A model generated the notes under the pieces. That model saw nothing but the letters and a program-made list of their open reading frames with translations. It ran no database searches and had not been told where the DNA came from. A program made the position numbers and the translations under genes. A stretch of 64,000 nucleotides of DNA from Pseudoalteromonas sp. N1230-9 (GTDB taxonomy: Bacteria > Pseudomonadota > Gammaproteobacteria > Enterobacterales > Alteromonadaceae). This document shows, piece by piece, positions 42,119 to 50,931 of this stretch. The first letter of the stretch is position 1. Every line of letters begins with the position of its first letter. Location: contig NZ_CP090419.1 in the NCBI RefSeq assembly GCF_032716425.1, forward strand, positions 1,421,001-1,485,000, in the 5' to 3' direction.

Positions 42119-43230
42119 TGACGATTTTTCATGCTCAGTCACTATTTACCGGCGAAGAATTTTTAAATGATCGTTATTTTAGTGTAGATAATGGGGTATT
42201 CACCCTAACTGAAGCAAGCACCGATGTGGTTAAGCTAGAGGGGCTCGTGGTGCCTGGTTTTATTGATGTGCAAGTAAATGGTGGTGGTGGTGCATTTTTT
42301 AATGCAGAGCAAACCCCACAATGTTTGCACAATATTGCGAAAGCGCATGGTCGATTTGGTTCAACTGCGATAATGCCAACCCTCATTACTGATAAAGTAG
42401 AGGTGATGGCACAAGCTGCTGATGCAACGGCAGAGGCAATTGCCCAAGCAGTGCCGGGTGTGTTAGGTATTCATTTTGAAGGCCCACATTTATCTTTACC
42501 TAAGAAAGGCACTCATAGTGAACAGTTTATAAGACCTATTTCAGAGCAAGAGTTTGCGATCTATGCACGTCAAGACTTAGGCATAAAAATGGTGACGCTG
42601 GCACCTGAAAATGTCAGAGCAGAAGACATAACGCGATTAGTTGAATGTGGCGTGAAAGTAAGTATTGGCCACACTAACGCTGATTTTGCAACGACTAATA
42701 AAGCATTGGCCGCAGGCGCTGATGGTTTTACACACTTATTTAATGCAATGTCGGCATTTACCTCGCGAGAGCCTGGTGTAGTTGGCTCTGCCCTTTGGGA
42801 TGATAACAGCTGGTGTGGCTTAATTGTTGATGGTCATCATGTTCACCCATCGTCAGCCAAATTAGCGATTCGTACTAAGCAACGCGGTAAGGTTATGTTA
42901 GTAACTGATGCAATGCCTCCTGTGGGCACTGACGATATGGAGTTTGATTTCTTTGACGGTCGAAAAGTTATTCGTACCGGTGACCGTTTAAATTCGACAA
43001 CAGGCGAACTTGCGGGCAGTGTGCTTGATATGGCAAGTGCTGTACGCAATACCGTTAATACATTGGATGTGAGTTTAGCCGAAAGCTTGAGAATGGCGTC
43101 TTTGTATCCTGCACAATATCTTGGTTTGAACAAAAAGGGCCGTCTGGTAAATGGCTTCGATGCTGATTTTGTTGTACTTGATGAGCATCAGTATGTAAAA
43201 GCAACTTATATTGCAGGTAACGCAGTTTAG
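42118..43230 (+). CDS. nagA: N-acetylglucosamine-6-phosphate deacetylase
   Basis: 370 aa amidohydrolase. Metal and catalytic motifs are visible: HFEGPHLSLPKKGTH, VSIGHTNADF, GFTHLFNAMSAFTSREPG, the HVHPSSAK loop and the catalytic Asp in LVTDAMPPVG. It deacetylates GlcNAc-6-P to glucosamine-6-P for NagB. It is translationally coupled to nagK. A terminator-like hairpin directly after the stop separates it from nagX. Confidence 0.96.
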   Translation: MTIFHAQSLFTGEEFLNDRYFSVDNGVFTLTEASTDVVKLEGLVVPGFIDVQVNGGGGAFFNAEQTPQCLHNIAKAHGRFGSTAIMPTLITDKVEVMAQAADATAEAIAQAVPGVLGIHFEGPHLSLPKKGTHSEQFIRPISEQEFAIYARQDLGIKMVTLAPENVRAEDITRLVECGVKVSIGHTNADFATTNKALAAGADGFTHLFNAMSAFTSREPGVVGSALWDDNSWCGLIVDGHHVHPSSAKLAIRTKQRGKVMLVTDAMPPVGTDDMEFDFFDGRKVIRTGDRLNSTTGELAGSVLDMASAVRNTVNTLDVSLAESLRMASLYPAQYLGLNKKGRLVNGFDADFVVLDEHQYVKATYIAGNAV

Positions 43231-43241
43231 AACTTCCCTGT

Positions 43242-43273
43242 AAAAACCCCGCCGTTGTATCGCGGGGCTTTTT
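43242..43273 (+). terminator. Terminator-like hairpin between nagA and nagX
   Basis: AAAAACCCCGC / 9-nt loop / GCGGGG, one extra C, then T5. Because nagX follows at once on the same strand, it probably causes partial termination and lowers nagX expression. Confidence 0.7.
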
Positions 43274-43290
43274 GTATTAAAGGTAATAAA

Positions 43291-44421
43291 ATGACAACAA
43301 CACAACCTACAAAAAAGCGTTTAGCTTCTTTAGATGCATTACGCGGCATGGATATGTTTTGGATCTTAGGTGGTCAGTCAATATTTGCAGCACTTTTTGT
43401 GCTAACAGGCTGGACAGGCTGGAAGCTATTTGAAGCACATACAGTGCACAGTGAATGGCACGGTTTTACTTTTTACGACTTAATATTCCCGCTATTTATT
43501 TTCCTATCTGGCGTTGCTATGGGGCTTGCCCCCAAACGCATTGATCACTTAAGTTGGGATGAGCGTAAAGTCTATTATCGCAAAGCTATTAAGCGCTTAT
43601 TACTGCTCTGTTTTTTAGGTATTTTATATAATCACGGCTGGGGTACAGGCATGCCGATGGCGTTTGATGAGATACGCTACGCCAGTGTATTAGCTCGAAT
43701 AGCCATTGCGTGGTTTTTCTGTGCCATGTTGGTTTGGCATACAAGCTTACGAACCCAAGTCATAACCGCGGTATCTATTTTACTTGGCTACTGGTTACTG
43801 CTTAGCTTTGTGCCTGTACCAGGAGGCAGTACCGGAGACTTATCTGCTGCTGGAAGTTGGAATGCATGGTTCGATAAGTATTTACTACCAGGGATTAGTT
43901 ATCAAAATCGCGTTGTAGATCCTGAAGGCGTGTTGTCTAATCTACCAGCGATTGTTAACGCACTTATGGGGGTGTTTGCAGGCCAGCTTATTGCACGAGC
44001 ACAACAAATTGGTGAATGGAAAATGTCTGGCGTGTTATTTATTTCAGGCCTTGTTAGCGTAAGCTTAGGGTGGCTCTGGGATTTACAGTTTCCGGTAAAT
44101 AAAGAGTTATGGACGAGCTCTTTTGTATTGGTGACGGTAGGGTGGAGCGCTATTTTATTAGCCGTGTTTTATGCCTTGGTTGATATATTACCAGGGCAGC
44201 GAGTTGCGTATCCATTTGTTATTATAGGTGCTAATTCGATCATTATTTACCTAGCCTCGAGCTTAGTGAACTGGGGTTATGTAAGCCAAAGTGTTTTTGG
44301 TGGTGTTATTCGCGCGGTTCCTGATTCATGGCAGCCATTAATAGCCGTGGTAGCATTACTTGCTGTACAAATGCTTGTGTTGCATTGGATGTACCGTAGA
44401 AAAATCTTTGTCAGTGTTTAG
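43291..44421 (+). CDS. nagX: NagX-like membrane protein (DUF5009/DUF1624, acyltransferase-like)
   Basis: 376 aa from Met ATG at 43291, which has an AAAGG Shine-Dalgarno; the frame is open to 43255 but that extension lies inside the terminator hairpin. Ten or so membrane helices and the N-terminal KKRLASLDALRGMDMFWILGG signature relate it to heparan-alpha-glucosaminide N-acetyltransferase and to NagX of marine bacteria, which sits in GlcNAc operons. It probably works on amino sugars at the inner membrane; the reaction is not established. Confidence 0.88.
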   Translation: MTTTQPTKKRLASLDALRGMDMFWILGGQSIFAALFVLTGWTGWKLFEAHTVHSEWHGFTFYDLIFPLFIFLSGVAMGLAPKRIDHLSWDERKVYYRKAIKRLLLLCFLGILYNHGWGTGMPMAFDEIRYASVLARIAIAWFFCAMLVWHTSLRTQVITAVSILLGYWLLLSFVPVPGGSTGDLSAAGSWNAWFDKYLLPGISYQNRVVDPEGVLSNLPAIVNALMGVFAGQLIARAQQIGEWKMSGVLFISGLVSVSLGWLWDLQFPVNKELWTSSFVLVTVGWSAILLAVFYALVDILPGQRVAYPFVIIGANSIIIYLASSLVNWGYVSQSVFGGVIRAVPDSWQPLIAVVALLAVQMLVLHWMYRRKIFVSV

Positions 44422-44486
44422 TTAACGCTGATAGAAACGTTATTTTTTATTCACTTTTACTTTACAAAGTTAAATCTAAAAGTGAT

Positions 44487-44504
44487 AATGACAGCGTTGT
44501 CATA
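44487..44504. promoter_or_regulatory. NagR-type operator upstream of nagB
   Basis: AATGACAGCGTTGTCATA matches AATGACARCGYTGTCATT at 17 of 18 positions, 120 bases before nagB. Confidence 0.8.
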
Positions 44505-44542
44505 ATGGTTATAGCTACTGTACCGTATCCTGGCAGTAGTTT

Positions 44543-44598
44543 GATCTAAAACCCGATTCGATTGCACGTGGGGTCGGGTTTTAGATCCCATTTTTTTT
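44543..44598 (+). promoter_or_regulatory. Long hairpin with T8 tract in the nagB leader
   Basis: Perfect 14-bp inverted repeat GATCTAAAACCCGA / TCGGGTTTTAGATC with a 17-nt loop, followed by CCCA-less CCA and T8. It lies between the NagR operator and the nagB start, so it could be a leader attenuator, the terminator of nagX, or both. Confidence 0.65.
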
Positions 44599-44623
44599 CA
44601 ATTTATAATTAGAGCTAATCAAT

Positions 44624-45418
44624 ATGCAAATAGTCATTCTTGATGATGCCGCGCAAGTGGCAGCCTACGGGGCTAACATCTTTGCTAAACAACTTATAAA
44701 AAAACCAGCATCAGTACTTGGCTTGGCAACTGGCTCAACACCTGTTGCGTTATACCAAGAGCTTATCGCAAAAAATAAAGCGGGTGATATTTCATTTAGC
44801 CAAGCGACAACATTTAATTTAGATGAATACTTAGGTCTTACAGGTGAGCATCCGCAAAGTTATCGATACTTTATGAATGAGCAATTATTTAATCACGTAG
44901 ATATTAACAAAGATAACACGCATGTTCCGCCTGGAGATGCAATCAACCCGTTAGTTGCGTGCAATGAATATGAGCAAAAAATTGCAGCATCAGGAGGGGT
45001 TGATGTGCAATTACTTGGTATTGGCCGTAACGGTCATATAGGTTTTAACGAGCCGTCTTCAGGTCTTACCTCGCGCACTCGGGTAAAAACACTTACCAAA
45101 GCAACCATTGATGATAACGCACGATTCTTTGGCGAAGGCGAATATCAACCGCATTTATCAATCACTATGGGGATTGGGACTATCTTAGAAGCCAAAAAAG
45201 TAGTGCTATTAGCGACGGGTGAAAGTAAAGCTGATGCAGTACAGGCAATGGTTGAAGGCCCGCTCATGGCAAAGTGTCCAGCCTCTGCATTACAAATGCA
45301 TAAGGATGCTGTCATCATCATTGATAAAGCGGCTGCAAGTAAATTAGAAGATTTAGCGTTCTATCAGCACATTGAAGCTGAGAACCAAAAACTACAAGCG
45401 CACCTAGCGACCTTGTAA
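44624..45418 (+). CDS. nagB: Glucosamine-6-phosphate deaminase
   Basis: 264 aa (E. coli 266). Classic hexameric NagB motifs: [56 protein letters not shown]. It converts glucosamine-6-P to fructose-6-P and ammonia. It has its own NagR operator and a hairpin leader, so it is a separate unit of the nag regulon. The presence of the classical type is worth noting because Shewanella mostly uses the sugar-isomerase-like NagB-II. Confidence 0.96.
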   Translation: MQIVILDDAAQVAAYGANIFAKQLIKKPASVLGLATGSTPVALYQELIAKNKAGDISFSQATTFNLDEYLGLTGEHPQSYRYFMNEQLFNHVDINKDNTHVPPGDAINPLVACNEYEQKIAASGGVDVQLLGIGRNGHIGFNEPSSGLTSRTRVKTLTKATIDDNARFFGEGEYQPHLSITMGIGTILEAKKVVLLATGESKADAVQAMVEGPLMAKCPASALQMHKDAVIIIDKAAASKLEDLAFYQHIEAENQKLQAHLATL

Positions 45419-45434
45419 AATTGTGAGAGAGAGC

Positions 45435-45459
45435 AAAAAAGCCCATTTGGGCTTTTTTT
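45435..45459 (+). terminator. Terminator of nagB
   Basis: AAAAAAGCCCA / short loop / TGGGCTTTTTTT. Confidence 0.9.
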
Positions 45460-45531
45460 ATGCCTGTTATAAATTGGGTTTATCATCAGCTTGTGGTAGT
45501 TTTAGGGGGTAAATAATTTCAAAGGAACGCC

Positions 45532-46449
45532 ATGCTGAATTACTCTCAAATGCCACTGGACCGTGCCTCTAATCATCGAAAAGATCCTAAGTGGCTAAAG
45601 GCGAAAATTAATTCTCAGAGTCGCTGGTTACTTGTTAAAAATAATCAGAGTCTATTTGTTAAAGGGTGCCCTGAGGTGTGTTATTTGCGCCTATCTCAGG
45701 TTGATCATCTTGATTTATCGAAAGGTATTTTACTTGGCCTTGACGAGCAAGGAATTGCTCATTTTGCGTTAGATGTAAGCAATGTGCCTGATTCACTTAT
45801 TGACCCTGTTCTTGATGGTACTGAGTTTGTTGATATACGCAAGTTAGGCCCTCAAGTTGAACTAAAGCAAGGCTCAATTGCTGCACTTGCTCGTGGTCTT
45901 TGTTTTTGGCATGCAACCCATCGTTTTTGTGGCCGATGTGGACATGAAAATAATATGGTTGAAGCAGGACACTCTCGCTTATGTGAGAACCAAACGTGTC
46001 AGCATCAAACGTTTCCTCGCACTGATCCTGCCGTCATTATGATAGTGAAAAAAACCTTTGCTGATGGTGTTGAGCGCTGTTTACTCGGTCGTCAAGCAAG
46101 CTGGCCTGAGGGCGTGTTTTCAACATTGGCGGGGTTTGTTGATCCAGGTGAAACACTCGAGCAAGCTGTCGCCCGAGAAGTCATGGAAGAAGCTGGTATT
46201 GCTGTCACTGATATTCAGTATATAGCTTCACAACCTTGGCCTTTTCCATCTTCAATCATGTTTGGTTTTATGGCAACAGCAGTATCAGAAGATATTCATG
46301 TTGATAAAGATGAATTAGATGACGCTAGGTGGTTTAGTCGTGATGATCTGAATCAATTTGGCCAATGGCATGAACAGGGTAGTCACCTAAAATTAACCCG
46401 ACATGACTCTATTTCTCGATTTTTGGTTGAGCATTGGCGCAACCTGTAA
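45532..46449 (+). CDS. nudC: NAD(H) pyrophosphatase / RNA-decapping Nudix hydrolase NudC
   Basis: 305 aa. A four-cysteine-type zinc ribbon (FCGRCGHENN ... CENQTCQHQ) precedes the Nudix domain with the complete box GFVDPGETLEQAVAREVMEEAGI and the NudC-specific SQPWPFPSSIMFGF. It hydrolyses NADH to NMNH and AMP and removes NAD caps from RNA. metC follows after 17 bases, so the two may be cotranscribed, although the pathways are unrelated. Confidence 0.96.
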   Translation: MLNYSQMPLDRASNHRKDPKWLKAKINSQSRWLLVKNNQSLFVKGCPEVCYLRLSQVDHLDLSKGILLGLDEQGIAHFALDVSNVPDSLIDPVLDGTEFVDIRKLGPQVELKQGSIAALARGLCFWHATHRFCGRCGHENNMVEAGHSRLCENQTCQHQTFPRTDPAVIMIVKKTFADGVERCLLGRQASWPEGVFSTLAGFVDPGETLEQAVAREVMEEAGIAVTDIQYIASQPWPFPSSIMFGFMATAVSEDIHVDKDELDDARWFSRDDLNQFGQWHEQGSHLKLTRHDSISRFLVEHWRNL

Positions 46450-46466
46450 ACTAGATTGGAATAACG

Positions 46467-47645
46467 ATGACAAAGACAAATAAAAATACTCAAATAGTGA
46501 GTGCTGGGCGTAAAAAAGCGTATACGCAAGGCGTGGTAAATCCAGTCGTACAGCGAGCATCAACCGTGGTTTTCGACTCGGTTTCTGAGTTAAAAGAAGC
46601 AGCTAAAAAACGGGGCGATAAAACGCTTTTTTATGGTCGCCGTGGAACCACCACACACTTCGCACTACAAGAAGCTATTGCTGAACTTGAGGGGGGAGAA
46701 GGTTGTGCACTTTATCCATCAGGTGCGGCTGCAATAAGCAATGCGCTATTATCGTTTGTGAAAACGGGCGATCATATTTTGATGGTTGATACTGCTTACG
46801 AACCAACTCGTGATTTTTGTGACAAAATATTAGCCGGTCTTGGGATTGAAACAACCTATTATCCACCAGGTATCGGTGCAGGCATTGATGAGTTAATAAA
46901 AGAAAATACCCGTGTATTATTTTTAGAATCACCTGGCTCGATTACCATGGAAGTGCAAGATGTACCCGCTATGGTCGCAAAAGCGAACGAGCGTGGTGTC
47001 ATGACGATGTTAGATAATACTTGGGGTAATGGCCTGCATTTTAGACCGCTTGAGCATGGGGTGGACATTAGTATCCAAGCTGCGACTAAATATATTGTTG
47101 GCCATTCCGATGTAATGATGGGAGTGGCGGTTGCTAATAAAAAATACTGGTCAACACTGAGAGAAAACTCATATCTATTAGGCCAATGTACGTCTGCTGA
47201 TGATGCATATTTAGCATTACGTGGCTTACGCACTATGGCTGTGCGTTTAAAACAGCACGAGCAAGCCGCCATTGAAGTTGCTAAATGGCTTGAAACACAC
47301 CCATTGGTTGATCATATTCGCCATCCGGCTTTTGCAACATGCCCAGGTCATGAGTTCTTTAAACGCGACTTTGACGGGAGTAATGGCTTATTTTCGTTTG
47401 TAATGAAGCAAGGAAATCAACAAGCGATAGATGCGTTTTTAGATAGTTTGCAGCATTTTAAAATGGGCTTTTCTTGGGGTGGATACGAAAGTTTAGTTAC
47501 TGCAAATTTAACGATGAAAGGGCTACGCTCTGAAACAGGTTGGACGCAAGGCCCAGTGATCCGCTTACATATAGGCTTGGAAGATGTAACAGATTTGCTA
47601 GCCGATCTAGATCAAGCTCTTGGTGTTTACGAGAGCCATCTGTAG
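46467..47645 (+). CDS. metC: Cystathionine beta-lyase
   Basis: 392 aa PLP enzyme of the Cys/Met metabolism fold type I group. The PLP lysine is K208 (AATKYIVGHSDVMMG). The N-terminal QGVVNPVVQRASTVVFDS and FYGRRGTTTHFALQEAIAELEG and the C-terminal SWGGYESLV match MetC rather than MetB. It splits cystathionine to homocysteine, pyruvate and ammonia. It ends at a strong terminator. Confidence 0.94.
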   Translation: MTKTNKNTQIVSAGRKKAYTQGVVNPVVQRASTVVFDSVSELKEAAKKRGDKTLFYGRRGTTTHFALQEAIAELEGGEGCALYPSGAAAISNALLSFVKTGDHILMVDTAYEPTRDFCDKILAGLGIETTYYPPGIGAGIDELIKENTRVLFLESPGSITMEVQDVPAMVAKANERGVMTMLDNTWGNGLHFRPLEHGVDISIQAATKYIVGHSDVMMGVAVANKKYWSTLRENSYLLGQCTSADDAYLALRGLRTMAVRLKQHEQAAIEVAKWLETHPLVDHIRHPAFATCPGHEFFKRDFDGSNGLFSFVMKQGNQQAIDAFLDSLQHFKMGFSWGGYESLVTANLTMKGLRSETGWTQGPVIRLHIGLEDVTDLLADLDQALGVYESHL

Positions 47646-47671
47646 TTAAAAAGTTTATACTTTGTTACATA

Positions 47672-47698
47672 AGAGCCGCAATGCGGCTCTTTTTTTTC
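47672..47698 (+). terminator. Terminator of nudC-metC
   Basis: AGAGCCGC / AAT / GCGGCTCT followed by T8. Confidence 0.9.
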
Positions 47699-47760
47699 TG
47701 GTAATTCAAGCTGTTTCACCTTAGTGTAATTCCAATAATAATATTCATTAAGGATTGTGA

Positions 47761-48579
47761 GTGACGCAGTTACACCCTAAACGTCTTGCGCAAATTGCTC
47801 AATTTGAACTTGTACGACTATTTTTGACCAAACGTGGTTTGCTAGCGGTTGCTGCATTCGCCATTTGTTGGTTACTTATTTTACGCTATCCTATAGCTGA
47901 ATCTGTGAATTTGATTAGCTCTGCTGAGTTTGCTGACTTTGCTAGGCAGGCCTTTGGTGCTATCGGTATCAGTCGGTTGCTCGATTGGCCTGAATCAGAG
48001 CTAGCGATGTACTGGCTAATCGCTTTATATAGCTTCCCTTGCTTTTGCTTGTTTTTATGTAGCGACCAAACTGTGGGAGATCGTCAGCGTGGTACGCTAC
48101 GCTTTTTGTCACTACGGGCAACTCGTTCAGAGATTATAATTGGCCGCTTTTTAGGACAAGTATTAATCTTAGCAGCATTGTTATTTGTTACTCTGATGGC
48201 AACGCTTGCTATGTTGACGTATCGTGAGCCAAGTTTATTTCTTTCTGGTTTTTCAAGAAGCCTGACACTATTGGTGTTTCTGCTAATTACTGTAATGCCG
48301 TTTATTGCTTTAATGAGTTTTCTAAATACGTTTGCGCGCTCATCTCGTCTTGCATTTGTATTAGCTATTTTATTTTTTGCTGGCGGCAACATTATTATTG
48401 GTTTGCTTACTTGGCAGCTGCCTTTACTTGAAGTTCTATATTATTTATTTCCTGGCTACCAAATCGATGTAGTCGCGGGACAAAGAGCAGGCATGATGTT
48501 AGGGGTCGGTTTACCTGTTTTACAAACAGTTGTGCTGCTTGTGGTGGGTGAACGAATTTTTGCAAGGAGCTCACTATGA
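47761..48579 (+). CDS. ABC-2 type transporter permease
   Basis: 272 aa starting at GTG with an AAGGA Shine-Dalgarno six bases upstream. Six predicted membrane helices; the cytoplasmic motif DQTVGDRQRGTLRFLSLRATRSEIIIGRFLGQ between helices 2 and 3 is the ABC-2 exporter pattern seen in NosY-like permeases. Its stop overlaps the ATPase start by 4 bases (ATGA). Together they form a small exporter of unknown substrate, with a PH-domain protein as third gene. Confidence 0.88.
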   Translation: MTQLHPKRLAQIAQFELVRLFLTKRGLLAVAAFAICWLLILRYPIAESVNLISSAEFADFARQAFGAIGISRLLDWPESELAMYWLIALYSFPCFCLFLCSDQTVGDRQRGTLRFLSLRATRSEIIIGRFLGQVLILAALLFVTLMATLAMLTYREPSLFLSGFSRSLTLLVFLLITVMPFIALMSFLNTFARSSRLAFVLAILFFAGGNIIIGLLTWQLPLLEVLYYLFPGYQIDVVAGQRAGMMLGVGLPVLQTVVLLVVGERIFARSSL

Positions 48580-49484
48580 CAGTATTAATTCAGGCACAAG
48601 GTTTATCAAAAAACTATGGAGCTAAGCGAGCGCTTGATAATGTCAGCTTTGAAATAAATAAAGGAGCGCCAGTTGCACTCGTTGGCCCTAATGGTGCTGG
48701 TAAAACAACCTTATTTAGTTTGTTATGCGGTTATATTTTACCAAGTTCCGGGCAGTTATCAGTGTTGGACCACGCCCCAGGTAGTGCGGCTTTATTTGGT
48801 AAGCTTACGGCATTACCACAAGATGCACAGCTTGATCCGCGTTTTAGTATTGCGCATCAATTAAATTTTTATGGTCAACTGCAAGGTTTAAGTGGCGCGG
48901 TTCGTAAAAAAGAAACAGCACGTGTTCTGGAACTTGTTGGTTTATCTGAAGTGGCTAAACAGCGCCCAGACGATCTTTCTCACGGGATGCGTAAGCGAGT
49001 CACAATTGCGCAAGCACTAATAGGTGAACCTGAAATTGTAATGCTTGATGAGGCAACTGCAGGTCTTGACCCTATCCACGCGCGTGAGGTTCGTGAGCTT
49101 GTGAGCTCTTTAAGCAATGAAGCCACATTTATTTTAAGCTCCCATGATCTAACCGAACTTGAGCGTTTATGTTCGCAAGTATTACACCTAGATAAAGGGG
49201 TATTGAGTGAGCATCAAGCGCGTTCTAGCACACAAGATAATAAGCATTATATAACACTACAATTGAATCAACTTTATGATGATGTAGAAGCTAAGCTTGC
49301 AAGTCTTGCCCATGTACATCATGTTTATATGAGCCAAGCAAAAGAATATGTCATTGAATTTGAACAGACAGCCGAACCATTTGATATCAATCTATTACAG
49401 TTTTGTTATCAACAAGGTTGGCAGTATCGTCAACTAGTGAATGGTCACACACTCGAAAACCAAATTTTTCATAAGGAGAGTTAG
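48576..49484 (+). CDS. ABC transporter ATP-binding protein (ABC-2 exporter)
   Basis: 302 aa. Walker A GPNGAGKT, a variant signature LSHGMRKRVTIAQAL (as in NosF-type ATPases), Walker B EIVMLDEATAGLDP and H-loop ILSSHDLTELE. A C-terminal extension of about 85 residues follows the core domain and may regulate or bind the permease. It is translationally coupled to the permease gene upstream, and 2 bases separate it from the PH-domain gene. Confidence 0.92.
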   Translation: MTVLIQAQGLSKNYGAKRALDNVSFEINKGAPVALVGPNGAGKTTLFSLLCGYILPSSGQLSVLDHAPGSAALFGKLTALPQDAQLDPRFSIAHQLNFYGQLQGLSGAVRKKETARVLELVGLSEVAKQRPDDLSHGMRKRVTIAQALIGEPEIVMLDEATAGLDPIHAREVRELVSSLSNEATFILSSHDLTELERLCSQVLHLDKGVLSEHQARSSTQDNKHYITLQLNQLYDDVEAKLASLAHVHHVYMSQAKEYVIEFEQTAEPFDINLLQFCYQQGWQYRQLVNGHTLENQIFHKES

Positions 49485-49486
49485 TT

Positions 49487-49861
49487 ATGGGTTTACTAAG
49501 TGGATTAATGGGTAATGCCAGCGAAGTCGATAATGATGATCTAGAAGAATTACTTGCCAACACGCTTATAGCGGGTGAAACAGTGCAAAAGGCCTATAAG
49601 GTGATCCGTGATATGTTTATCTTTACCAATAAAAGATTGATTATTATTGATAAACAAGGTGTTACGGGGTCTAAAGTGGAAATGCTAAGTATTGCTTACT
49701 CAAAAATTACTAAATTTAGTAAAGAAAGCGCGGGGCATTTTGATTTAGATGCAGAGCTGAAAATTTGGGTAGGGTCAGATCCTACTCCGATCAGCAAAGA
49801 CTTCAAAGCAGGTGATAACATTAATGAGGTTTATAGAATAATTAGCGAATTTTCATTATAA
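49487..49861 (+). CDS. Bacterial PH-domain protein
   Basis: 124 aa, most of it a single bacterial pleckstrin-homology domain (bPH_1 type): VIRDMFIFTNKRLIIIDKQG, VEMLSIAYSKITKFSKES and a beta-rich LKIWVG segment, ending in a helix. Soluble. It is cotranscribed with the ABC-2 permease and ATPase (2-base gap), which suggests an accessory role at the membrane. Its ligand is unknown. Confidence 0.85.
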   Translation: MGLLSGLMGNASEVDNDDLEELLANTLIAGETVQKAYKVIRDMFIFTNKRLIIIDKQGVTGSKVEMLSIAYSKITKFSKESAGHFDLDAELKIWVGSDPTPISKDFKAGDNINEVYRIISEFSL

Positions 49862-49890
49862 CACCCTGAAAATAAAGTGATTTATAATAT

Positions 49891-49927
49891 AGTTGGTGTT
49901 GAATTGAAAATTCGGGCCAACTTTTTC
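49891..49927 (+). terminator. Probable terminator of the ABC-2/PH operon
   Basis: GTTGG ... CCAAC outer stem with inner GAATT/AATTC pairing, followed by T5. The stem is interrupted, so confidence is moderate. Confidence 0.5.
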
Positions 49928-50079
49928 TTTACATTTACCGACAATTTATTACAATTAGTTGATTAAAAACAAGGAGTTAGTTAAGTTCCCGTTCAGTTTT
50001 CTCACGTTAGCATGTGCCCAACTTAGCCATTTGGCTAGTTTTGTAGCAATTAAAACAATGTTTATAGGGAAATCTGTTT

Positions 50080-50874
50080 ATGAAAAAGTTAGCAGTTATT
50101 ATTTCGAGTATGCTTCTTTCAACTGCCGCGACTGCTGCGGACAGTTATCAATCAATCAGCCACTTAGGGTATACGGACACCGATGGCAATGACACAGTAA
50201 GTGTTGATTCAATTTATTACTTCGCACCAAAGAACACTATGGGTCCTTACGACCAGTTTGAGTACATCAACAAAACGACTAACGTTTATGGTGCTTATTC
50301 AGACGATGATTTTGGTGATGTATTAGGCTTAGGTGGTGAGTACTTCGTAGAAGATTTTGTATTCGGCGCTGGCTACAATAACTATGACTCTGATTTTGGT
50401 TCAAGCACAGATGTATTTAACGTTTCTGCTGGTTACTTCTTCAATCCAAACTTATTATTAAAAGCGACTTTCGTTGACGTTGAAGACGGTGACAACTCAG
50501 TGATGTTTGATCTTAAGTATAACCATCAGTTAAACAGCACTGATTACATTGGTTTTACTTTAACTGCTGATGATGAGTTTGATTACCGCGCAGTAAATGC
50601 TAAATACTTCGTAGATCTTCAACAAGGTAACTACCTTACAGTTGAAGGTACAATCTCTGATACAGATGATAATGGCAGCTCATGGGAGTTAGGTTCTAAC
50701 TACTACTTCTCTAAAGCAACGTCAGTATTTGTAACGTTTAACAAAGAAGATGATTACAGCTTTGGTGCTCAACACTTCTTCAATAAAAACGTTGGCTTAA
50801 AAGCGGGTTATGGTAACAACTGGGATGACTCAGATTACGATGCATACTTTGCTAACGTAAGCTTACAGTTCTAA
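50080..50874 (+). CDS. Putative outer-membrane porin
   Basis: 264 aa with a Sec signal peptide (cleavage after ATAA, about residue 20) and alternating, Asp/Tyr-rich beta strands ending in FANVSLQF, whose terminal Phe is the outer-membrane barrel signal. The pattern GYFFNPNLLLKATFVD and FSKATSVFVTFNKED suggests a 12-stranded putative porin of the type common in Alteromonadales. The mature protein is very acidic, as expected for a marine bacterium. Substrate unknown. A small hairpin with TTTT (about 50020-50042) lies in its leader. Confidence 0.75.
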   Translation: MKKLAVIISSMLLSTAATAADSYQSISHLGYTDTDGNDTVSVDSIYYFAPKNTMGPYDQFEYINKTTNVYGAYSDDDFGDVLGLGGEYFVEDFVFGAGYNNYDSDFGSSTDVFNVSAGYFFNPNLLLKATFVDVEDGDNSVMFDLKYNHQLNSTDYIGFTLTADDEFDYRAVNAKYFVDLQQGNYLTVEGTISDTDDNGSSWELGSNYYFSKATSVFVTFNKEDDYSFGAQHFFNKNVGLKAGYGNNWDDSDYDAYFANVSLQF

Positions 50875-50890
50875 TCATTAATTTGATTGT

Positions 50891-50917
50891 AAAAAAGCCC
50901 GCATCATGCGGGCTTTT
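50891..50917. terminator. Terminator between porin and M2 peptidase genes
   Basis: AAAAAAGCCCGCA / TCA / TGCGGGCTTTTT, symmetrical and suited to both convergent genes. Confidence 0.9.
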
Positions 50918-50931
50918 TAGTTTTTAGTATT

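Noticed and set aside
49959-50192. 77-aa ORF across the porin start
   Set aside because: It overlaps the porin signal peptide in another frame and shows no family pattern.
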